From Phallusia fumigata (taxonomy: Eukaryota; Chordata; Ascidiacea; Phlebobranchia; Ascidiidae): a stretch of 54,205 nucleotides of DNA. A program made the position numbers and the translations under genes. The notes beneath the pieces were generated by a model. The model was given only the letters and a program-made list of their open reading frames with translations, ran no database searches and was not told where the DNA came from. The stretch is taken from NCBI GenBank assembly GCA_008931825.1, contig QXVZ01022877.1, positions 1 through 54,205 on the forward strand, read 5' to 3'. Positions 12,324 to 22,289 of this stretch are shown here, one piece after another (position 1 is the stretch's first letter; each line of letters starts with the position of its first letter).

Positions 12324-12615
12324 GTGTAAGGTAACAATTTTTATATTTGTTAGCTCCCAAGCAGAGGTTGTTTATGTTAACGGTATTGTGGTGTCTTTGT
12401 ATGTTTGTAACAGAAACTTGTTTCAAGGGAAAAAATTTGTAAATTTGTATTGTAACAAAACCCTAGCAGATGCTGTGTTATGCCTGTCCGTTCTGTTCAT
12501 TCTGTGAAATAAAATTTGTTTTTTTAAATGGTGTTCATTTTTCATTCACAGACTTTGACCCTGAAACAAGAGTTAAGGCTGTCAATTATTTTCGTTAGAT
12601 TTGTTTAAAATCAAC

Positions 12616-14079
12616 ATGAAATTTGGTGAACTTTTTTTGGCTTTGATAGTTTTACACACACATCGCATATCAGCCTTACCCGAAACTCACTTGGAAGGAT
12701 TTAAACAATGTTCCTCTGGTTTGAGAAATTGTGATACATCGTACAAATCCCAAAATGTGTTCCAAAATATTTTGGATCAGTTTGGTGTAAACAAAAGTTT
12801 ACACATTGACAGTGTTTACCAGTTTTTGGATGAAATAGTGACCTCCACAAAAAATCAATCCGCGCTTGGGTGTTGCACATGGCAGATGTTTGCACAAAAT
12901 GGATATGGTTTGACTACTTCAGTGGACTATGACATTTTTTTAAAACTTTGTCCGGCAATGTTGCAGATAGTAAACACAGCAGTAAAAACCAGTGATCCAA
13001 TTGAACCACCAAACACAGAAATCCCACCTTTATCAAGTATTTGGGGTTATGGATTACTCTCTGTCACTATTATTAGTCTCTGTTCACTTCTTGGAATTAG
13101 TGTTTTGCCTTTTATGAATAAAAAGTTTTACAACAAACTTTTGCTGTACTTAATTTCCCTTGCTGTGGGAACCTTATCAAGCAATGCCTTGTTTCAATTG
13201 ATTCCAGAAGGGTTCGGTATTGATGAAGACTCTATGACTGTCTGGTACTCGGCAGTGATTTTTGGTGGATTCTACATGTTTTACTTGTTTGAAAATGTGC
13301 TTGAGTTGTTGTTTAATGTGAAGCATGTACATGCTCATGAAGATTTAATAGAATACAGTACGAAAACAGACCAACTTCAAAAATCTGAAAATAGCATGTC
13401 TGAAGGCATTTTTGTGGATGTTATTTCTAATCCAACTCGTCCTCCTGTCCAAAGTAGTGATAAGTTACTTCCATCTGCTGCAGGAAGTGTAAAACAAATG
13501 CTCAGAGAAGATCATTATGTTCCAGCAGTTGTCCAAGATGAACCAAATAGTTCCAGTGCATGTTGCTGGATATTTGAAAACTACAAAACCATAAAAACTG
13601 TAGCATGGATGATCACTATTGCTGATGGCATTCATAATTTTATTGATGGGCTAGCAATTGGTGCTTCATTTTCACACTCAGTTGTACAGGGCATTAGTAC
13701 ATCTATTGCCATCTTTTGTGAAGAATTTCCCCATGAACTGGGTGATTTTGCAATTCTCTTAAGCGCAGGAATGACTGTCAAGCAAGCAGCCTTTTACAAT
13801 TTTGCATCAGCATGTTGTTGTTACCTGGGACTGTTTGTGGGGATCCTAGTGGGACATGATTTATCTGCAGCAAGATGGATTTTTGCTTTAGCAGGTGGTG
13901 TTTTTTTGTACATTTCAATGACAGGAATGCTTCCTGAAGCAAAGCTCCAAGCATCAAAAAAAGAACTGAAAAAGACCCCCTGGACAACACTGGTGACTCA
14001 AAACCTAGGAATTTTGACTGGTTTTTTGGTTATGTTTTTGCTAACAATATATAAAAATAAGATAGCAGATATATCCTAG
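12616..14079 (+). CDS. ZIP-family metal transporter, ZIP8/ZIP14-like, intronless
   Basis: The protein has 487 residues. The ATG at 12616 is chosen because it opens a signal peptide (MKFGELFLALIVLHTHRISA). An extracellular N-terminal domain with several cysteines follows, then the ZIP membrane core. HNFIDG at ~340 and EEFPHELGD at ~369 are the transmembrane metal-site motifs of the LIV-1 subfamily. Glutamate instead of histidine at the first position of HEXPHEXGD is characteristic of vertebrate ZIP8/ZIP14, which import zinc, manganese and iron at the plasma or endolysosomal membrane. A variable loop (~245-310) separates helices 3 and 4. The whole gene is one exon, whereas vertebrate relatives are multi-exon. 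A polypyrimidine/CAG acceptor-like site near 12550 could mark a leader intron or trans-splice site. AATAAA follows at 14092. Confidence 0.93.
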   Translation: MKFGELFLALIVLHTHRISALPETHLEGFKQCSSGLRNCDTSYKSQNVFQNILDQFGVNKSLHIDSVYQFLDEIVTSTKNQSALGCCTWQMFAQNGYGLTTSVDYDIFLKLCPAMLQIVNTAVKTSDPIEPPNTEIPPLSSIWGYGLLSVTIISLCSLLGISVLPFMNKKFYNKLLLYLISLAVGTLSSNALFQLIPEGFGIDEDSMTVWYSAVIFGGFYMFYLFENVLELLFNVKHVHAHEDLIEYSTKTDQLQKSENSMSEGIFVDVISNPTRPPVQSSDKLLPSAAGSVKQMLREDHYVPAVVQDEPNSSSACCWIFENYKTIKTVAWMITIADGIHNFIDGLAIGASFSHSVVQGISTSIAIFCEEFPHELGDFAILLSAGMTVKQAAFYNFASACCCYLGLFVGILVGHDLSAARWIFALAGGVFLYISMTGMLPEAKLQASKKELKKTPWTTLVTQNLGILTGFLVMFLLTIYKNKIADIS

Positions 14080-14091
14080 TAAATTGTAACA

Positions 14092-14097
14092 AATAAA
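14092..14097 (+). terminator. Poly(A) signal of the ZIP transporter gene
   Basis: AATAAA lies 13 bases after the TAG stop, the nearest canonical hexamer. An unusually short 3' UTR would result if this site is used. Confidence 0.5.
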
Positions 14098-14099
14098 AA

Positions 14100-16090
14100 T
14101 GTACAACAGTTCGATTTTTAACAACAGAAAAGTAAGAATAAATTTTTGAATCAAACCTTACCTGTAATTTATACACCAGCTTATTTGTATGTTGCCATTG
14201 AAAATAATAATGAAATATCAGGCTTTGTTGTTTGTATCCAATTCTTCAGTTAGGAAAATAATTTTTTTTAACATAGGTTGTACATTTACAATAATGGTTC
14301 CCATTTAGCTGTGATATTTATTAAGTTAATTAAAAATTCTGTTGGGTTGTTTGTGTACATATCATTTGAAGGATAAAGCTGTTTATGCTAAAAAATATAG
14401 TGTTTTTTTCCTTTTATAGTCCTTTTGTTTAACTCTACATCAAAAGAAGCAAAACTGGCAGCAGGATGACAAAACAGTATGCATTCATTAAGCTTATGGT
14501 GTTCTGACATAAATGTGTAATTATGTTTTTCTTGTGTAAAAACCGATCTCTCGAATGTTGCCTCTTTCTTCACTTATTTGTTGTCTAAACTTGCCTTCTG
14601 AGATTTTGCCTAGTCTAAAATTGGTGCACTATGTGTCATCTGTATGTAGTATTTATAATTTGGTTTTTGGAACATTTTAGGTCCTTCAGCAGCTGGTCAA
14701 AGGTGCTGTGTTTAGTCAATGCTTTGCAATGATGATGACTAAAAAAAATTCATTTCAATATTCCCAACACATTTGTGCTCATTTCCATTTTTTGCACAAC
14801 AAATACAGTAATCTTTTTGCCATCGTATTTATGTTTGATATATTTGACAATAAAATTGGCTGAAAAGTAAAAAAAACTAGAGAGGTGGTGTTCTCCATAT
14901 TTTTATTCCATATACACTACCACTTCAAAATGATGTTCTCCACATATACCATTTTCTTTATTACATTGGATATATTTTCAATACCCACATTACATTGGGT
15001 CCCTTATTCCCTTGGCATTTAATAACATGATTGTTTCTGCTAGCATAAACATATGGATCCCCACACACATGCAATTTCTGAATAGAAGTGATGTTTTTAG
15101 AACGTGATCGGTNACGACTCTTTCTTGACCAAAACGTGGGAACAAACTCGAGTAAGAAAAAACGGAATTTTTTGGGTTAAAAAGGCAAAAAAAGGGTAAA
15201 TCGAAACAAAAGTCACAAAATACATTACAATACATTGCTCTACCAGCTATCAAAATAGAAAACTTCTAGGTAACTTACTTTGGTAAATATTGCCGTTTCA
15301 AAAACTTTACATTTTTGGGACCTGTGGGTGAACCAATGGGTGAATTGGGATAAAAAGTTGACAGTGCACAACTTCAGATATACATCTATCATGTGTGAAA
15401 ATTTGAAGAAATTTGGACGACTCCTTCATGACTAAAACGTGGGAACAAACTCGGGTTAGACAGAAAAAACAGAGTAAAAACAATATGTGTCCCCTTCGTG
15501 GAAGCGGACCCATAATGAGAATGAATGGTTCCATATGCCACAGACTGTGGGGTCAATTAAGTTAAGCAGTAAACAACGCCTGCTTGATTTAAAAGGAACT
15601 TTATTTAATTTATTGTGTGGCTAAAATTTAAATATGATTTGATAGCAGAAACAAGTTGTCAGGGATATGTATATTTTTTGACTTACTTAGGAATGGCTTT
15701 ATTTTCTACATATTGCACTTTGGATTAGTTTTCCATTCACTACTTTGCTTAAAAGTTCAAATAAACTACTGAGTTACAATTCTTTGTTTACATTTTATTA
15801 ATTTTCGCATTTGGTCAGAAAACCAAAAATCATCTAAACTTTTACCAGCTGGCAAACGAAAAGTGACAGTTAAGGTAAGCTAAATTAGATGTCATAAAAT
15901 GTTGTTGTTATTTATTTATTAAAATCAGACCTAGGTATGATGAACTTTATACTGCAGGAACTTGGTCATACACAGATTTAAGCATAACTTCAAAATATTG
16001 TAGATATCAATGAAGTTTTGTAGAATACACATCATATTTCAAAAACTTGACAAGGAGATCAAATTTATAGTATGACCAGTGTATCCAATG
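14100..16090. other. Intergenic between convergent ZIP and PSMD14 genes
   Basis: No coding exon is supported. It holds the 3' ends of both neighbours, dispersed-repeat fragments near 15114-15180 and 15313-15516, and an ambiguous base at 15113. Local tandem words (cattttctttattacattggat-like) occur near 14950-15000. Confidence 0.5.
15313..15516 (+). repeat. Dispersed repeat, 'GGGACCTGTGGGTGAACC' family
   Basis: The whole segment matches, in reverse orientation, 53998-54205: shared blocks are ttgacagtgcacaacttcag, aacgtgggaacaa, and a 3' block of GTGTCCCCTTC...GGACCCATAAT. A partial copy of the middle block lies at 15114-15180 and the 3' block recurs at 35799-35840. No reading frame of note; likely a non-autonomous transposon of unknown class. 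Confidence 0.75.
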
Positions 16091-16096
16091 AATATT

Positions 16097-17038
16097 CTAC
16101 TTAAAAACTACCGTGTCAATCATAGCACCTAAACTTTGAACGATATTAGACGTCATAAGAGTATCAACCTTTTCTTCCAAATGTCTCTTTGGATCTTGTT
16201 TCCCAACATTCTTAATTGCCAGTTGTTCTGGGGTCATCTTTTCCTCTTCTTCCAAAGCTTTTTTGTAGTTTTTAGCTAACTGTAGCATGTCTGCTGTTGT
16301 TTGTTCATTGGTTTTACAATGGTCATTGTAGTCATCTAAAGTCAAGTTGTCAATCCAGCTCCGTTTGTGAAGGTTCAGCAACATTTTCTGTTCAAGCTCA
16401 TTTTTTCTGTGGTTGATAGCGATCGAATAGTAATGCCTGTTTAGACCATGGATTAAAGCTTGTATAGATGGCTTCTGTAAGTGACCAAGGTTAGATGTAG
16501 TTTGTCTCGGCTCCTGGCCAAGTACCATCATATTAGGATTTATCAAGCGAAATGCATCAATAACTACTTTTCCTTTTACACTCTGAATCGGGTCTACTAC
16601 TACAGCAACAGCCCGTTCAGACAAAGCTTCAAAGCTCTGTTGGGTATTGATATCAACACCAGAGAGCCAACAGCCAAACCCAGGATGAGAGTGATACCAA
16701 CCAACCACCATCTCTGGCCGACCAGTTTGCTTGAGCATATCCAACATTTTTGCCTGAAACACAGGGTCCACAGCCTCAACACTCACACCAGTTCCCGATT
16801 GTGGCATGGCAAATACATCAATCACCCGAACTGTGTAATCATCAACAAATTCTCCAAGCATCAGTCCCATAACTTCCATTGGTACTCCAGCTCGGCCATG
16901 TTTCAGCATTTTCAACAATGCTAAGGATGAAATGTAAACTTGCTCTGCTGTATCCACCATAGGTGCATCAGCAGGTGGGGCTTGACCTAAACCACCAAGT
17001 CCACCACCAGCAGTACCAAGTCTCAGTAAACGGTCCAT
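16097..17038 (-). CDS. PSMD14: 26S proteasome deubiquitinase PSMD14/Rpn11, intronless
   Basis: The protein has 313 residues, close to the ~310 of animal PSMD14. It is the JAMM/MPN+ metalloprotease of the 19S lid that removes ubiquitin chains from substrates entering the proteasome. The catalytic set is complete: E55, then [12 protein letters not shown] with H116 and H118, and D129. The start MDRLLRLG is the family N-terminus, and a longer frame upstream is rejected. The helical C-terminal half ([20 protein letters not shown]) is typical. The coding sequence is one exon. Two acceptor-like sites, ending at 17063 and 17053, sit immediately before the ATG. The 3' end converges on the ZIP gene. 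Confidence 0.97.
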   Translation of the reverse strand: MDRLLRLGTAGGGLGGLGQAPPADAPMVDTAEQVYISSLALLKMLKHGRAGVPMEVMGLMLGEFVDDYTVRVIDVFAMPQSGTGVSVEAVDPVFQAKMLDMLKQTGRPEMVVGWYHSHPGFGCWLSGVDINTQQSFEALSERAVAVVVDPIQSVKGKVVIDAFRLINPNMMVLGQEPRQTTSNLGHLQKPSIQALIHGLNRHYYSIAINHRKNELEQKMLLNLHKRSWIDNLTLDDYNDHCKTNEQTTADMLQLAKNYKKALEEEEKMTPEQLAIKNVGKQDPKRHLEEKVDTLMTSNIVQSLGAMIDTVVFK

Positions 17039-17052
17039 AGTGTTAAACAAAA

Positions 17053-17075
17053 CTACAAAAAACTGAAAATATAGT
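17053..17075 (-). promoter_or_regulatory. Splice-acceptor-like sites just upstream of the PSMD14 start
   Basis: On the minus strand TATATTTTCAG and TTTTTTGTAG both end within 25 bases of the ATG. They could serve a leader intron or accept a trans-spliced leader, which is common in tunicates. No matching donor was identified. Confidence 0.4.
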
Positions 17076-17243
17076 ACAAGAAAATGGAAAAAATACTATA
17101 TTTGTTTATTTATATACATGTTATTTATACTGCATATATATATAGTTAAATAGTTGTTAGTTCACATAAATTTACGATGACTTTATATTTCAAGAAAATT
17201 AAGGTATTTAAACTCTAGGTCCACTTGGAAATGTAGGTACCCT

Positions 17244-17521
17244 CCAGTCTGCAGAGTATGGCAGTTGCACGCGCATATTGTTTTTAAAATTTTTTTTTGC
17301 ACGCCAATTTTTTCTGACAGCATGCGGATTTTTTCTATGCAAGCGAAGGTCAAAACATAAAACAATCTTTGAATAACAGCTGAATTAACGCAAACGCAGA
17401 GTTTTTTATATTCACAGCAAGTCAGGTGTTTTCCCACTGATTTAGGGGTTGCGCGCACGCGGGACATTTCGGTCCTGCACGCCCGAGATTTCGTCAGGAA
17501 CTGCCATATTCTGCACACTGG
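17244..17521. mobile_element. Non-autonomous hAT-like element, 278 bp
   Basis: Ends are CCAGTCTGCAGAGTATGGCA and its near-complement TGCCATATTCTGCACACTGG. The octamer ggtaccct flanks both (17236-17243 and 17522-17529). A minus-strand reading frame across the element is incidental. Confidence 0.88.
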
Positions 17522-17529
17522 GGTACCCT

Positions 17530-18193
17530 TGGTACTGTATCGCATTCAATGCATTTAGATTGGTCTAAACTTAAAAATTCTGCTATTAATGCCTATGGTT
17601 AGTCACCCTTGTAAACACATTTTGTCAAATATTCCTAATCCTACCAGATGGTTCAAAAAAACTTTAAACTGTTGAAACTATAGTATAACACCTACACAAG
17701 TTAAGGCTAACCTAAGGGGCAGAAACACACATGATGCAATGAACAGCAGAAACTGTAAAGAAAACATGCAAAACTTTTAAAACTAAAAAATGAACTGAAA
17801 TTAAGTTTCCAAGTGAAATCTTAATCCAAAACATGGCAGTTGTTTTTACTGACTTCATAATAACTTGGCATATTAGTTTAGTTCTGTAAACAATAATCAG
17901 TCATCATTATTATATACAGCATTGTTGGTTAAACATACATATACATATGTGACGTTTCAAGCTGTTTTGTGTAATCAGAAATCGGCACCGGTGGCCGGTG
18001 GGAACTTGAGGGTAACTTTTATGACTGCTTGCATAACACACGATTTATAAAATTTACTTGTATATATTTACTACACGAGTAGTGGCTGAAGTAAACAAAA
18101 CGCCATCTGGTTTCTTTTATAATGATACGCAAGCAAGTCGTCAAAAACTGGTAATAAGTTTTTAGTTACTTTTCAGATCATCACCAGACAATC
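17530..18193. other. Intergenic, no gene recognised
   Basis: AT-rich DNA without supported exons; a GC-rich palindromic patch (ggcaccggtggccggtg) lies near 17985. Confidence 0.4.
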
Positions 18194-18280
18194 ATGAAAT
18201 TGAAGTTATGTGTAGTTGTAGTAGTGATGCTTATTTGTCCGGAAGCATATACCAAAGAAATTTTCGTTTTATTTAAATAG
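18194..18280 (+). CDS. Possible 28-residue secretory micro-ORF or orphan signal-peptide exon
   Basis: The frame starts MKLKLCVVVVVMLICPEAYT and stops after 28 codons. A basic N-terminus followed by an unbroken hydrophobic core is a textbook signal peptide. No splice donor follows within the frame and no downstream exon was found. It may be the remains of a secreted-protein gene, a very small secreted peptide, or chance. Confidence 0.2.
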   Translation: MKLKLCVVVVVMLICPEAYTKEIFVLFK

Positions 18281-18462
18281 AAATTTTTCTCGTTATTAAT
18301 ACTAACGCAATATTCTTTCCTCATTTTAACACCAAATATATAAGTTTGTTTATTATTTACATTTTTCTTGATAAAAAAGTTAAAAGTCGTAAATATACTG
18401 CACTTGTATCCAAATTAAAACGAAATGTGCTGTCTCATTCTTAAATTAGAGCATAGATACTA

Positions 18463-18690
18463 GAAGTTTATTTCGCTTGGTAAAAGAAAACATAACAAGA
18501 AAATTTCACTTTAAGTCACTCCACAGGCCATAAAAACCTGCGTAACGTTAAAACGGTATGAGGCACAAAAAGGTTGAGGGCAAAAAGGTGGTTCGAGGTT
18601 GAACGCGCTTAGTGAGTTAGGCGCAATATGAGAAACACGGGTGCCTAAAAAACTTACCACCCGCGTTCGACAGGAAACCACCGAAACAAA
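18463..18690. repeat. Dispersed repeat, copy 2 (TTTCGCTTGGTRAAAGAAA family)
   Basis: Degraded relative of 9113-9480 in the same orientation: it shares gtttatttcgcttggt, taccacccg/accacccg and ttcgacaggaaa blocks. Confidence 0.6.
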
Positions 18691-18694
18691 AATG

Positions 18695-20700
18695 CCTACG
18701 AAATGTTTAATCATAGATACTACATACATGTAGGATCTATGGTTTAATAGTGCACACTGGACTCACATGAGGCGTTGGAAATTATCTCATACGTTTAGTC
18801 AGTATTCAGCAGTGTTCACCTTTTTCAACCACTTGACTTAACTCAAGTCCCGGCTTTGAAAATACTTGACTTGACTCGAGCCCTACTGGTGCCGTAACAT
18901 GGTTGAAGTTAGTTCGAACATTTGTCGAGAAAAAAATCAGCTACGCTTTGCTTGAAATTGGTACAATCGAACCTGCGTGTTATCATAGATAACTTTAATT
19001 AGCCACCTACGAGCACGAGTGTAGTGGCAAGTTTATAGGTACCGGAGTTCCGCTGGAGGATCCGAAGCTCGCTAAGTACGCCTACTAGTCTTTATCTTTT
19101 CTTTATCCTAATAACCCGACATTTAGTTATGTGGAGCCAGAGGGGCAATTGAAAGAATACCAAGCGATCCCATTATTATACTTTGGACAGAGACTACTAA
19201 ATAGATACTGCACGCCCCGTTGAAAACTGTAGTTAGAACGTACAATCGCATTATCGTGTAGCAAGCAATCAGGGTTTTCTTGATTTGAGTAAATCCTAAA
19301 CGAACTTGTTGTAGCAAGCTAAACAAATTTTTCCCCGTTTCTTTTATATATGTGCAAATTTTCCATGTTTCATAATTAAAGATCAATGAAAAAACTCATT
19401 TAATAGTTAGTGTCATTTAATTGCTACATCTGAAACTGCTGTTCAAATCCCAGTCGAGAAGTGCTAATATAAAATAGTATTCGTTTGGAACCACTGGTAT
19501 ACACTCCAAAAATATAGCCTACTACACTTATCATAAATAACTTAACTGAAAAGTGGAATTTCCTTCCTGAAGGAATCACTGGTATAAAAGTATTGATAAC
19601 TAATCATGCGTGATGTAGTCAACTTACGTTGAACATATTATTAACCGCAATACCTAAACATCTGCTATTACTGCAGCCGGTTAGATTCATCAGAAAGAAT
19701 TTTTTTAATTTCTGAACCAAGAATTGGAATACATTTCGGAAAAATCAAGTCTTTTGGCCTAAATATTGGTACAACGTTTCAATTTTATCCGTCGCTTATT
19801 GGCAAGGTAAAAAATTTGTGTCGTTGATATGCGAGCAGTGCGCGGTTTAGTAGTCTCTGCTTTAGATGTACCGTTTTTTTGGTTTTCGGAATAGTTATTT
19901 CGTTGACAAACCGCAAAAGAATTTTTAATTCACATATCATTAGCTTTACCTTATTTTAACAACTTGAAACCGGGACGCCTCTAAACAAGACAGCAAAAAA
20001 GTGTTTTCTTTTTTTGCCCAATCTAAACGTACAACCACAACGACTAACTGAAATAATAATAGATCGACAATAATCGCACTGAACTTTACTGTTAACGTTT
20101 TTTCATATACGGGCAGTCTGATCCATTCGTTAGCTTGTATTTTCTTTTTGGCATTTTAATATAATTAACCAAATTGATTTTCAGACTTACAGCACCACAA
20201 ACCTAACAAATCAGTTTGCAACCAACTAGTAAGGGGACAAAGAACAAAATAGGACATAATGATACACGTTATTAACAGGGTTATCGTCCTTATTTTCAAG
20301 ACTTTTCCTCAAGAACACCTGCAGTTGGCGCCACGGTACGCGGGGTGTAGGTGCGAGTGTGGCCAAGGTGTGAGTGAGTTCTTCAAAATGCTGCCGTCCA
20401 AGTCGGTTAAATCAGTATGTGGTGTTATAAAGTGCTAATAATCCGGACTGCTGTCTTGCGAACTTCGGAGGTGGATTTTCGGGATTCCAAATCATACGTT
20501 GATTCCGTTTAGTATATCGTTGGTTTATTAAGATTTCAGCATTTAAGAATATGTCCAGTATTTAATTACAATTAACAGCTTATTCAAATATAATGTCATA
20601 GAAAACAATAACAGTCATTAGCAGTTAATATATAAGTAGATTAATATATAAGTAGTCATTTTTTTTTAGTGCCAATACCTTTTGACCGAAAATCGTGCGG
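18695..20700. other. Intergenic, no gene recognised
   Basis: No exon with domain or splice support on either strand. A GC-richer patch lies near 20320-20390, of unknown meaning. A short duplicated word (taatatataagtag) occurs near 20630-20650. Confidence 0.45.
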
Positions 20701-20702
20701 TT

Positions 20703-20952
20703 TATATGGGATGGGAGGCCGCCGCAGTGCAGGCGGCGCTCTGATTGGTCAGGTTCAAGGCTTGCTGCGTGTTGTGCAATGATATGGTTCTTTTCTCGTT
20801 TTTTTCTAGAATACTGTAGAAAACACAGGCGACCTAGTTTAGTTTGGGACGTGTGTTGCGGTGCTGTGATGCTCTTAACTGGTCTTTGTGTGGTCGGTTT
20901 GGTCTGATTGGCTTGCCGCTAGACGGCGCTCGGTACTGTTGTCCCATATACA
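20703..20952. mobile_element. Possible MITE with TATATGGGA ends
   Basis: The left end TATATGGGATGGGAGG and right end GTTGTCCCATATA are inverted. Just inside, GGCGGCGCTC and GACGGCGCTCG plus GATTGGTC and GATTGGC recur as inverted or direct blocks. GC content is much higher than the flanks. The duplicated target site is not evident, so the class is unknown. Confidence 0.4.
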
Positions 20953-20954
20953 CC

Positions 20955-21465
20955 AACGTCATAGAAAATATTAATATCTTTGTTGGTAAGAAATGTCCTT
21001 ATGCTTTTGGCTTACGTCCTTATTTTGTCATAATTTTAATGTTATAAAATGAAAACTCTTTCCATCTCGTCAGAGATGTTTTGCTACCAAGCTTTATGGC
21101 TAATTTTGCAGGGTAGTTTAGGCATTTATCTTAACCTAAGTGAAAATGAGCATTAAGGGCAAAAACAATTTCCGTGACGAGTAAGAGAAAGAAGTTATCA
21201 GAAATAAATGAAGCCTGAACGCTGAGTGTCTGTATTTGTGATAATATTCCATATTTTGTAGTTTTTTTAGTAGTTATTTTTGGTTCCAGGTCGATGGTAA
21301 CTCTGGTTACTAATAAAGGTACGTGGGTCAATTAACCACACCAGATTATGGTTACCATCTGACCAAATAACTGGGACATACTGGGTGACTAGGTCGGAAC
21401 AGGGCGTTATAAAAGTCCTGCACTTAGGGGCGTTAAAGTAGTGGACTTTGACAATGACTTTCGCT
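20955..21465. other. Intergenic, no gene recognised
   Basis: No supported coding exon or named element. Confidence 0.4.
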
Positions 21466-21655
21466 ACGATTTCTTTCACCAACCGAAATTCTTAACTCAA
21501 CACTCAACTCAACAAAAATTTCTTTCACTACGATTTCTTTCACCAACCGAAATTCTTAACTCAACACTCAACTCAACAAAAATTTCTTTCACTACGATTT
21601 CTTTCGCCAACCGAAATTCTCAACTCAACAACTCAACTCAACAAAAACAATTGAA
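21466..21655. repeat. Tandem array, ~3 copies of a 64-bp unit
   Basis: Units start at about 21466, 21530 and 21594 (the last shortened by a few bases). Each contains ACGATTTCTTTC, CAACCGAAATTC and a run of ACTCAACTCAAC. The unit is the reverse complement of the start of the dispersed repeat at 9113, so the array appears to be an internal amplification of that element. It lies ~640 bases upstream of the riboflavin transporter start. Confidence 0.85.
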
Positions 21656-22289
21656 AACGGGGAAGTCCCTGTATTCGAACGTGAAATGTTATTCGCAAAT
21701 TTGTAAGTCGGTTTGGAACTTTGGATATACAGACTGTTGTAACCGGAGTTGTAGCTTGTAGGTATCTGCGTTGGTGCTACTATTTTCTTTATAACCAACA
21801 TTGTTGTTTTCAACCTAAAAAAATGATAAAATTTCGACACTTCGGTCGGATGATAGAAAGGTTTATGAAACTTTTATGAATTCTGATGAAATTTTGTGAA
21901 ACGTAGTGATCAAACTGCGAGTTAAGCTCCTCAAGATGGTGTTGTTAACGCATTGTTTGGAATCAGGGCAGCTCTTGAAACAGATTCAGTGCAAGGCCGC
22001 CACGCCGATGTCAGTTACTCAATAAACTTTGGCGTCGGGAAACGTGCTGGAGTGATTTTCGTGTTGCAAATAAATAGTTGCAACTTGCAATTGCATGGGT
22101 ACAAAAAATACCGATACGATTGTAAAATTGTGCTGCTCAAGTCTTACTATATGCCTTTTTCGAAAACAGAAACTGTTTATAACACCAACAGATTCTGCAA
22201 AATTGGGGAAAGGTGTTTGTATGATATCAAATAGTACACTTCTTCTTTATGCAGTTAAGAATTTAGGTAGTAGCCTTTCATTGCTAAAA

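Noticed and set aside
14990..15253. Minus-strand frame of 87 codons
   Set aside because: It contains the ambiguous base, overlaps a dispersed-repeat fragment and has no domain or splice support.
17183..17545. Minus-strand frame of 120 codons
   Set aside because: It runs across the hAT element at 17244-17521, including both inverted ends, so it is transposon-derived noise.
21441..21761. Plus-strand frame with repeated LSTQQKFLS-like words
   Set aside because: The repeats come from the 64-base DNA array, not from a repetitive protein; no splice or start context supports it.
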